Under the pieces are notes generated by a model. The model saw only the letters and a program-made list of their open reading frames with translations, made no database searches and was not told the origin of the DNA. This document shows, one piece after another, positions 36,224-48,200 of a stretch of 64,000 nucleotides of DNA (position 1 is its first letter; every line of letters begins with the position of its first letter). The stretch lies in assembly GCA_022747635.1 (NCBI GenBank), contig JAKTNV010000003.1, forward strand, positions 27,171,830 to 27,235,829. The letters are read 5' to 3'. Source of the DNA: Hetaerina americana. Taxonomy: Eukaryota > Arthropoda > Insecta > Odonata > Calopterygidae. The position numbers were made by a program, and so were the translations under genes.

Positions 36224-39200
36224 TTAAGCAGCAGTCTTGCAATAAATACTGCCCTTAGCCAAGTTTTTCACGGGGCCTTTAAACATATCCTGGTTAGGAC
36301 CTTTTGCCAAATTGGAAGAGCCTTGACGCAAGTTGAAGTTCACTCCTTTAGACATCTTACCAGCTTTACTAGTGCAGTAATTTGAATTAGGACCATTCCA
36401 AGTAACATAATCCACTCTAAAAATTAAAAGAAACTTGCATTAGAGATATTAATGCTAGTAATACACAAAGTAAAGTACATCAAGCCTATAAGATGGATTC
36501 CTTCCTCTACATGCAGTAAAAAATGGACATATGCACTCAAAAAGCACAACATAAATAACCAATCAAAGTTTTGAGCTTAAGTAACACTTCCTTAGCCCCC
36601 TACTATGTAACTTCCAAACAAATAGTGCACATTGAACGTATAGTCTAGTGAACACTAATATGCATTCTTTCAACTTACTCCCATTCATAGCACCACTTCA
36701 TTGCAATGAACTCCCTAAATTAAGGCTATATGGCTGTATTTGTGTATCTAGAGGGAGTTGAAACAGTAAGGAGCAACCGAATTCTCAAAGGGATACAAGA
36801 GAAGCATTTTCATACATAGGATATAAGTAGCTAACAAGAGTTCAGGGTTACCACTCATTTTCTAGATTCCAATCTCCATATTTTTCCCACCAAAAATTCT
36901 GCCCCATAAGGGTAATCATAAGCTTGAATCCTGAAATCTATCACCATCATCATGCATTTTGTTTCTGATGCGCTGCATTGTTTTGAAAAATATTCTCTTA
37001 GACTTTGAAATGAGATGCGTAAATTTTATCACTGGAGATTGAGAAAAATCAAGTTCTATGGAAAACTATGGTACTAAAGGCCAAATTTGTAATGTTAGAG
37101 CTGCCAAACCGAGTCAATGGCTGATGTAAATCCAGAGATGGAGTATTGGATAATAGCTGCGAAACTCTGTTTCACCCCTACCTTGAGTGAAAGACATATT
37201 TTGAGCTATTTTCTCTGAGATGTACATATTCCATTATTTACATCATTACCATGTACACAATCAATTTTTATCCCATGAAAACATTTTAGGATGGTTTTTA
37301 ATTTTTTCAGGTAGTACAATATGCCATAAAAAAATCATAAACACAGTAATCAACCCGAAGATCGGTTTGGTAGGTGATGGTAGAGTTCACCCAGTACTAA
37401 GTCCAATGGCATGTGAAATTCACACATCAGGGTAGGGGGGCCAGTTCCTTTCCCAGGGTCAGTTATGGTTTCCCAGGAAGATCTGGTACCCGAAAAATCA
37501 CAAAGCTTGGGTGGAGCACATGGTATGATATACCATAGAGATTGAAACTATATCCGAGGCCAGAAATTTGATTAAACCATTGTAGAAATTAAATGAAACA
37601 CAGCAATTTCACAATTAATACTTATCCTAAACCAAGGAATCGTCGTTTCATTCTAGCCATGCAACAGAAATTGCCATCAAGTAACAGCGAAAATAGTTTC
37701 TTACAATCGGATCATTGTGGCAATTAATTATTTCCTAATAACAAAGCATGCATTATTGCTCACTTCAAAATTATCTCAAAGTAAATTTCAATTTCTTAAG
37801 CAAAACATGTACTCACTTTATTTTATTTGAGTACAGCTAACATCTTTATATGATTTTTCATGAATTAAGCTATGCCAAATGATGTACAGAGCAACATTCT
37901 TGCAGGTTTTCAATATTATACCTAACTTCTGTACATTTAACAAGTAATATTATAATTCTAGCATTTAAGGCAGTTTTTCTTGGAACACACATTGAACACT
38001 GACACATTTCTCTATCCCTCCTAACAACCTGACATCCAAAACCACAACAAACCCTTCTTCAATTCCACCCGCTTCCTTCCTCTCTTCATTTTATCCAATG
38101 TCCTTATCTCACCCTTCCTCATTTGTCTAACAGTCTCCCCATCACTGAGTTCGACATCCCATCACCAATCAAAATGCTCTACACTCACCTTTCCTCTTTA
38201 AAAAAAATTTTTTAAATACTAAAACAAGACGGTACTCAAAAATAACCAGAATAATGCTGCGGTTGGCAGAGCTTACGCGGCGTGAGCATAGCGCAAATCG
38301 TTCCAAGTTCTGTGCAGGCATTGTTGTTATATAGGAAGATTGTGTTCAGTCACAAAAATTCATTTTGTAAAAGCATTTTCGCTAGCTCCTCGTTTTTTGT
38401 CATGGCAGATCTAAGTGATCAGCATGTCACTGTGAAATTTTGCTTCCTGCTTGGGAAAAATGCAACAGAAACTTACTTAAAAACAGCTTACAAAGAATGT
38501 GCTAAGGGAAAAAGTGTAAAATAGTGCCATGAAAAGTGTATAACAATGGCTTTCTTGTTTTGAAGAAGGTGAAAAATCACTTGATGAAAAACTTCATCAA
38601 GGATGTCCATCAACTTCTAGAATCGACAGAAGTGTGAAAAAGTTTGTGCAATCATGCTTGAAGACCGACGACAGACTATTGAAGAGATTAGTAAACTATC
38701 TGGAATAGCATGGAGCTTCAGCAAATTTTTGGAAAATTTTTCTTCAGCAAAAGATTGGAAGATGAGAAGGGTTACTGCAACATTCGCGCCTCAGGTCCTA
38801 ACTGAACAGCAAAAAGAGAATCGAATTGAAACTTGCCATACATTGGAAGACCATCTCTCAACCAATCCAGATTTTTTATTGCAACTGGTGCCAAGTAATG
38901 GTGCTATGGTTTAGACCACGAAACCAAAAACAGTCAAGCCAGTGAAAACCTTCATTGTCACCTTGCCCAAAAAAGCTCGTAAAGTAAAATCAAACCTCAG
39001 GATGATGCACATTTGTTTTCCCGATGTGACAGCGATAGTTCATTCTGAATTCATCCTAACACATCAGACTGTTAATCATGTTTTCTATTTGGAAGTTTTA
39101 AAAAGATTGGATAACAGTGTTTGACAAAAAAGGCCCAATTTGTGAAACAAAGGACTTGTTTTTCCACCATGAAAATGCACCGCCTCATGCAGCCATATCA

Positions 39201-42200
39201 GTGCGCCAGTTTTTAGCCAAAAACAACATGACTCCTTCGGCCCACATCCCTTACTCACCCGATCTCACTTCTTGCAATTTACTCATGTTTCCTCAAATGA
39301 AGAAGGAAATGAGGACAACATTTTGATGAAGTGGAAGCGATAAAGAAAAAAACGAGGCAGGAGCTGTCGGTGGTAAAAATAGATAATTTTGAAAAATGTT
39401 TCCAGGGATTGAATCACAGATTGGAAAAATGTATTCAGTGTGATGGAGAGTACTTGGATGGTGATAATGTTGTCTAGTAAAAAATTAAATACGTAACTTT
39501 AAAAAAATAATTCTGGTTATTTTTGGGTACTCTCTCATATACTGCTCTATTTTACACTTTTACAAATCACAAATAATTCCCTTTCATTCCAATTGCAATA
39601 AATTTAGGTCCCTGGGTTAAAAAGTGTTTAGTATCTATTTAAGGATGTTAGCGTGAATAATCTCTTTTTACAAGGTATCACTGAAGTAGGTCCTAGAATA
39701 ATTTGTGTGTTGTCCAGCACTTGCAAGTATGACAGTGACCTATTTTAACATGAACTGGTCTAAGAGCTGGAGTGCCACTCTGATCAGAAATTCCTAAATG
39801 GCATATAATGCCCCCAACTTTGTAGAGAATTTGGTACCTCTTCCAGATTTTATGAATGAATAAATTATGAAATTTTCTGTCCCAATTTGAGTGGCTACCC
39901 TACAAGTTTAACCACAATTATTCTATTGAAATGAAATGAAATAATTGACTTTGTAATTCCACACACTTTTATTATTCCACACACACAATTATTTCATTTC
40001 ATTTCAATATGTTATGCAAATTCCATAAAGTTACGCCTGAGACAACAAACAATTAGTCTAATTGATTTTATTCTTACAGGAACCAAACTTCAAATTTAAG
40101 GGAATCGTCATATTTACTTCAGTTAACCTTAACATATATGCCTTAGGCTCTTGATAAAGTGTATGTATATACTTACAGCAAGAGTTCATCATTAGGACCT
40201 TTATGTAGGTCAGGGTTTGGTCCAGTCACTTTTGACAGATAAGGTGACTTATGCTCTTTGTCCTCAGTAGTGCTAGTGCCCCGAGACACCCTAAACCATA
40301 GCGAAGGATTAGTACTAGCGATTTAAAGAAATAATATAGCATTCACTCTTTGCAACAACTTACTTGGGCACATCTTTTTTTCCTTTAGGTCTTCTGTGTT
40401 GCCCCTTGTCAGTTTTATCACTGACAGGTTTACGAATCATTACTGATTTGTGAGTTGGAGAGGCACCCAATGGAACTGGTCCAGATGTCTGGGTAGGGGC
40501 AGAAGATTCATTTTCTGGCATTGGCCTAAAAAAATTAAACACTCAAGAATTTAAAAAAGTAATTTTGCAATTAAATTAACATAATTTTAATGCATAAAGG
40601 AATCCAAGAGTTCATGACTTAACAAATCAAAATCTAGGGAACAATGTCAATGGCCACCAACTTGTAATCTCAATCTTTTATAACAATAATAATATGTGTC
40701 TTCCCTAAGTGAAATAATATATAATAACTAATAGAATTTCATTGCATCTATGTATTTGTTGCCTCATCCAAAGATTTGGGCACTATGCAGTTATCAAGTT
40801 TCTCAAAAAGGTCAGACTTTCTTAATTTTTAACCAAATGATTGTTTATTTTCTGAAATAATAGAAAAGGTTGAAAAATGAATGTGCGCACTGTAATTTTC
40901 AAATAATAATACACGCCTATTATACGGTTCTTCAGCCAAATGTGAAACTTTCGTTGAAGCTATGCACCGTTTCCACTCAATTTTTTCAAATTCATTTTTA
41001 ACATGATAATTTTATGTACTAACAAATCCTACATATCACCATCCTTTCTTTATATAAAATTTATGTTAGAAGAGTAAAAATCTGTCAATGAATAAAATGA
41101 AACTAACCAAGGTGCAGATTCATCATAATGTTCATTAAGTTTCTCATTACCCTCCTGTGATGCTTTTTCATTCAATAATGTTTGACCAACAAACAAAATT
41201 CTCTTTCATCCATTTTTTTGGAAATCACTCAACTTACAGAATACAAACAAACGATAAAAACAAAGTAATACACTGATCTCGCTGAAACATGGTGTGTATT
41301 CAGATATGCTACTAATTTCAATATACACCAGCGGAGCTATCTCTTGGACTATGCATAGACTTTTCAAACAGCCCTTGTAATGTTTTGAGATATTTGAGAT
41401 GGCTCATGTTAATGAATGAAATAAATATTAAATTTTCCTTTTTACTAAGTATAACATTCATCATGATCCCTGAAAATAATACAAAGTTTATGGTGATTAA
41501 TGCAGAGTTGCACAAGTTGTTAGAATGGTCTAAGTGATTTAACGATGTTTAGCAATGAAAAAATAATAATTTACACCCTGGATGACTGTCAATATCAAAT
41601 TTTTTGTGATATTTTGGCCAAAACCAGTATGACTATGCTTATTCAGTCAGTGTACCCACCAGGGCCCAGCTTCATCAGATTTTTCTCTCTTTCCCAAACT
41701 GAAATTTACTTGGCAAGTACTATATTCACACTCAAAAAATAATCAATCAAAAATATTTACCCCAGCAGTAAGTAAAGGTAATAATTAATGCCCTCACTTG
41801 ATTCAAATGCATTATAGTCTTTTGCAATCTTTCCAATGTTTCATCTTAATTTATTAAGGTCTGTGCACCAATGTCTTGATGCACAGACCATAATAACGAG
41901 AGTATTTTTATTCAATTTGAATTACAAAATTATATAAAACAAGCATTAGAAAGTGCTCATTGACCAACTTTATAGCTTCCTAAATACTTAGGTATGATTA
42001 AATTATGAATAAACTATTGTTAAATTAGATAAAATATTTCAAGGTCCATATGATTACAAACTGAGTTCTAGCTCTCAATTTGAAAAATTAACAGTCACTA
42101 TGATGTGTAATATAAAATATTGAGACTGAGGCTGTAAAACTTTTATTTTAAATTTATACATATTTAATTATTATCAAATTCAATATACACTTCTCCCCAA

Positions 42201-45200
42201 GCCCACCCAGCTGCATGTGAATTTTCCATTGTTCAAAACTACTCAAAGTCGTCTCCTGGGAACTATTTCATGATGCAAGCCACTTTTTCTTCCACAGATT
42301 CAATGTCCTGATATTTTTCTCCTTTTAATGCAGATTTGACATAAGGGAACATATAAAAGTAGCATGGTGCCATGTCTGGCAAATAAGGTGGATGGTCCAA
42401 CACTGAGGTGCCATACTTGGCTAGAAACATCTTGACAGACAATTCAGTGTGAGCCAGAGCAATGTCCTCATGAAGAACCCATAACTTTTTCTTCCACAGT
42501 TAATTTTTTGTTCTTATTTTTTCACAGAGTTGAGCAAGAACCTAGAGATAGCAATGCTGATTAATGGTTTCACCTTCTGGAGCCTAGTTAAGGTAAGATA
42601 GAATCAAAATACTGATTTTTTCAATATTTTTATCAATTTTTCAATTGGAAGGGTGACCTGAGCATTCATCATCTTAAACGTTTTCTCATCCATCTTGGAA
42701 ACAAACTACTCAAAAACCTATGCACATGATAAACATTCATTGCCATACACTTCTTTTAATAGAAGATGCTTTAATGGTAATTTTTCCAGGTTTCATACGA
42801 AATTTCACGACAATTGGTTTCTCAATTAAAACACATCATATTTTTGGCAAAACAAATAAAACAGATCTTATACAAACAAAGGCCACGGCCAGACTAATAC
42901 ATGTATGTCCACAGGCACAGGAGGGGCACCAATCGAAAGAGAAGGCTTCACGCAAGACAGCTCTTGGTCATATCCCTTGGGTGCAAGCGCAGTTCTTCTG
43001 TCGTAGCATTAGTATCATTATTTTATAGCCACACCTCATATATAGTCACAAATTTTTTCACATAGTTTTTCATTATTGATAAAAACTAGTCAACAAAGTT
43101 TGGAAATGTTAGAATTACATATTAAATCAAGAAAACATTACATTCAAGCATATGAATCAAATATCCAAAAATCTAACAGACAAAACAAATTCACAACTAC
43201 GCACACCTCTGATATTCCTTCCTAACCAGCAGAAACAATGTTGGATAAAGTTCATTCTTCTGGTAATTATATCCAAATTTTCTCTAGCTAATTTTGGGCT
43301 AGCAAAAATTAAAATGAAATCGGCTAATATTTTGATTTCAAAATCACACTTATCAAACCAAAGGTAGTGAAAAAAGTTCCAAGGTGACCCATTAATTAAG
43401 AATTATAATCAGGAAATCTGATTCCATTTTAGATGCCTTCATAAAATTTTAACATGCACTAATTTAACAGTCAAAAAGGAGTCAATATTCCATTTACTTA
43501 ACAGAGAACTATATCATAGCATCAACTCACCGATCCTTTTCAGTTGATTTCAGTTCTGTACTTTTGGCTTTACTTTCTTCTTGTACCATCATGTTCAAAA
43601 TATGCCCCGCCCTCTCTTCATCATAATCAACACTATCCAGAGCTATTGTTACAACCCTTTCTGGTATGTCTTTGTACTTCTCCTGCAACCGATTTTTCAC
43701 TAAAAGAGAGGATTTTTGTGAATAAGATATGTGTCACAGTACGGTTTATCTTTGTTTGGCAGTATACATATCAAGGTCAGCAAACACTCTTAATCTTCCT
43801 TGAAAACATATTTATATGAAAACATATTTAATATTGGTATTCCTATTCTCAAAATATTCAAATTTCTGTAAAATTTAATTTTTCTTGATTTAGCATGTTA
43901 TTGCACTCATAACTGTGGATTACAGCCTGCAATAAGTTAAACAATGTGGTATGTATGCCTAAACATAAAAAGCATTATGAATAACTGATCGTAGCACTTT
44001 TCCACTTGATAAAATTTTTATTTTACGACCGAGTTTTGATGTTTTACATCATTATCAGGTCCTTACCTGAGGACCTTACCTGAAGATGATGTAATACATC
44101 AAAACCTGGTCGTAAAATAAAAATGTTCTCATGAGGAAAAGCGCTACGATCAGTTATTCATTATGTTCGACTTCCACTACATCACGCCTGAAGCTACTCA
44201 ATTTAATAAAAAGCATACATAGCAAATAGTACCACAAATCCCTGTGCAATTTTTAAAATACCCACAGTTGCAACAACTTGATAAAGGGTAAGAATTCATG
44301 TTTTCTGTGCCTTTCTCTACCAGATAAGGTGTTTTCATGAGGTTTTACCATAAGAACTGAAAATTAACATTTTTGTAGGCCTTCCAATATGTAAACACCA
44401 AGTTGTTTTTCTTAGGCTAGGGCATCATACTTTTACTATGAAATTCAGTTTGGGTTTATATAATTTTTTTATCTGCTTCCTCCTGGCTTGCAAGCATTAT
44501 CTTCAAATGTATTCAGCATAATCTTAAAGCATACCTACTTATTACACCCTTATACTGAGTGAATGAATTTAATGCACCACATAAAGAAAAGTCTACACCT
44601 CACATTGAATCATTGTAATGCCTTTTAAATTGATTGTAAAATGTTATTTTGTTAAATATCCCTATAAAAGTTAATAACATTATTTTCCATGTACTATACT
44701 GATGAATATACATGAATTTTTATAGTTGTTGCACAATTTTTGTTTTATGACAAAACCATGCCGAGCCTGCATATAGTGAATAAAGTATTATTATAATCAA
44801 TGCAACCAATTTTATGGTAGTGGAAAAAATTAGGCTCTGGAACAAGATGTCATAACTTTATTCATCTAAATAGTTCCTTCAACTGACACGTTTCACTCAA
44901 CATTTGAACTTTTCATGTTTCCCAAGGATTGGGTGTTTTAAAATGACTGAGAACAAGTCACATTGCCAGAAATAGTAAAAACTACATGACAACCCAACAC
45001 TCATACTTGAGGTGGGCTTTGAACCCTTGATCCTCAAAATTCACAGCCATTAAGTTCTTGGGAAGATTGTGATTTTGGAATTTGTGAGAACAGAGTTTAG
45101 AAGTTGTAGAAATAAAGAAGTTAAGTTCCTAATACTACACATTTTTCAGCTGTCTACAATTAAAATATTATTTTGAAAGCAGATCGAATTTTGACTACGT

Positions 45201-48200
45201 TTAGTTAATTATTAAATAGTTCCATCATTAGTCTTGAACATCATTGCTACTTATGAAAATCATTCCAAAAAAAGATCCAAAAATCACATTTTGGCATATG
45301 TCAGATATAAATACCATCAAAAGAGAGCCATGTCAACAGTCTTGTAAGTCAACCAAATGGATGCTCTTTAACAGACAAAAGTTTGAGGCGGCAATTAATG
45401 ACACAATCATATTTTCCTCCTTCCACCACATCCATCCTTTGCCTCATTTTTTTGCAGTTCAGGTTAAACTATCATTATTATCATTGAAAATATTAACTAT
45501 CAAGCTCTCGTTTGTAATTCAGAGGCCCCTTCTAAGCTTCCCAAACTTCTTTGCTTCCCCCTTTTATCTCTGGATGCTTACTGACACCTTGCCTACTTAA
45601 ATTGTATGCCAGCCAAAGGTAATAAAAAATCCATATGCCCATGCCATTTCTACCCCGCCCCCCTTTTTACCCTAATTTAATCTTGACGCCATGCACATTT
45701 CATTTGCTAAACAATTGAACCAATTACCACCCCTTCTCTTGATCCTTTAACCTCTCTGTTCAACAAAATGGCATAGACAAAAATGTGGTGGTTGAGGCTA
45801 CAGTGGTTTTTGATCATTCTACATAAATTAATGGGGAAATGCATTCCCTAAAAAGTTAATATTGTAGAAAAACTCATTGAAAAACTCAAAACTAAAATAT
45901 TTCTGCAAGGACTCATTGAGTCATAATAATGTTCGTATAAGGAATACCATTTAATGAAAATAAACTCACTTTTCTGCTTTTCCTCTTGACTTTTCATTCT
46001 TGGAGGTGGTGTGGGGATGACAGTTTTAGGTTTCGGCTCTTCCTCCTTCTTTCGAATGGTCAGTCTGGGAGGTGGAGTGTCCCTTTTCTCAAATCCCATA
46101 ACAAGGAGTTTTTCAGTTGCCTTTTGAACATTGTTATCAGCATTACATAGAATATCTAACAGAAAAGTCTCCTCGACTGTAGGAAAAACACTCTTCAAGT
46201 ATCTGAAAGCAAAATTATACGTGCATTCATATCCACAGGTAGTGAAGAGAAAAATTAACATGCTGACAACAACACTACCAATGCAAGATGTAAATATAAA
46301 ATAGTACGTTTAAAAGGAGCAAAACTTTAAAATAAACTCCAAGTTTGTAATAAACTGAACAAGCGTAAACATTTCATTGATTATATGTTTTTACAATGTA
46401 AACTAAAATGGAACTCAACAAAAAAATACAAATGATATAATAAAATACTCACACCAAGAAAATAATGTCACTAGGTACACTCAGTCACAGATGACACTTG
46501 AAGAGTCAAAGCAAACTAACTTCAGTATTAAGTATGCACTCTAGCAAGACAACTGCTTTGAATTCGTACAACCTAATTTATAGCAATACAAAACAAAAAA
46601 CATCAATCAAAATGTACATAAATGATGCCTAACTCATAATTTGAATTTCACCAGTATCTTAAGAAAAAATCATGCACATGCTGCTATCAAATAAATGTGT
46701 ATTATATCACCTACACAAAGAGTAGATTCCACAATGAGGTAATACTTTTAAACTAATGAATAGGAGAGGATACTGGTTTCCATACAAACAGCAACTACAG
46801 CAAATAGCACAGCATCACATTTTCCTGTATGAAAGAAAATAAATCTTACTAAAAAGAAATAAAAAAATCATTCAAGAAAAATTATTTTTAACAACATACA
46901 TATAATAAAAACAACAATCGGACTACAAATTCTTGCAATAAGGTAAAAGAGCTCATGCAAAAATACTGATGTTTTAATTATCCGAAATAGCAATACTAGT
47001 CTAATCAAAAGTTGGAGAAAATACCACCATCTGAATGCATTAAAAACTTGATAGTGTACACAAATATGGTCAATATATTTGCACCTTGTCACATAAAATA
47101 TACAAAACTTAACATTACACACTGTTTAAAAAAATTTTATAACAATATATAAAAACAAATTATAAAACAAAATCTTTAAGTGAATAATTCTATTGTTTCA
47201 GGCTTCACTTCGTGGAAGTAATTGATATCCATTATTGAAATAGAAAGAAAGACTCGTACTTTTCCACAGATTTTATTATACGGCACGACGCGTTTCACCG
47301 ACTTGCGGCATCATCAGGTACAAATTTGCAAAACAGACAGAGCAAGCATATATACCCTCAGGACAGAGTGGGGGCGGGGAGGGTTGGAAGGATTTGAGGG
47401 GGGTGGGGGCTCGCAGGTGCGTTGATGGATTGTTTTGACCATTTCCAGGCTAATTTCTCGGAGAGGAGTGGGGAGGGGTATGGGAATAATTGCTCATTAC
47501 AAAGTGTCGTGTTGGGGTTCACCAAGTGCCTTCTAATCTCTAATTGCTCGAGAGCGTCCATTTTTAATCCTTTTGGGAGTGTGTGTAATATCTCTGGGAC
47601 AAAGTCACTGCTGTGGTTGAATTCTAGTAAATGCTTGGCGAAGAGAGAGTTGTTATTCTGATTTTTGTGACACCTAGCGTGTTCCTTGACTCGTAACTTG
47701 ATATTCCTGCCGGTCTGACTGACATAAACGCTGTTGCAATCCTCGCATTTCAGTTTATAAATGCCTGATTTGAGAAGGCTATCCTGGGTGTCTTTTCCAT
47801 TGGCTAGAAGTTTGGAGAGGGTTATGGGTGGGTAGAAGGCTGCTTTGAGTGAGGTGGGTAGGCAGTTGGAAATCCTATATGAAAGATCTCCCAGAAACGG
47901 GATCGAGCACCACTTAAAATCTTTAGATACTGCGGGCTGAGATACGAAAATGCTTTTTATGGCCATTGCTTTTTGTTTTTTCCGTAGTAATGTGTCAACT
48001 AGTTTGGGGTTGAAACCATTGTTGGTAGCTATATTAGTGAACCCATATGGGTTCCCCACTGTCCCCCTTCCTAGCCGAAGTCTTCCTCAATTCTGTAGAA
48101 GAACATCTTTTTAATGCTGACAATCAGCATAACAAAAACGTGGGCTATTGGTTTCGTTACGTGGACGATATACTATGCCTATGGACCGGAACCAACCGAC

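Larger units (their letters stand above)
43976..44205 (-). mobile_element. Mini-PLE foldback (PLE-B) with two hammerhead-like motifs
   Basis: The exact 11-bp duplication ATAAAAAGCAT at 43965-43975 and 44206-44216 encloses it. The left arm starts TATGAATAACTGATCGTAGC and returns as the complement before 44166. A right-only extension reads on the minus strand CAGGCGTGATGTAGTGGAAG. There is no coding capacity. It lies in the intron between the CUE exons at 45970 and 43699. Confidence 0.75.

Noticed and set aside
41850..41895. Short inverted repeat GGTCTGTGCA ... TGCACAGACC
   Set aside because: A simple 10-bp hairpin. No flanking duplication or relation to the PLE foldbacks could be shown.
45244..45600. 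118-residue open frame on the plus strand
   Set aside because: Composition looks like translated AT/C-rich non-coding DNA, and it sits antisense within an intron of the CUE-domain gene. No family resemblance.
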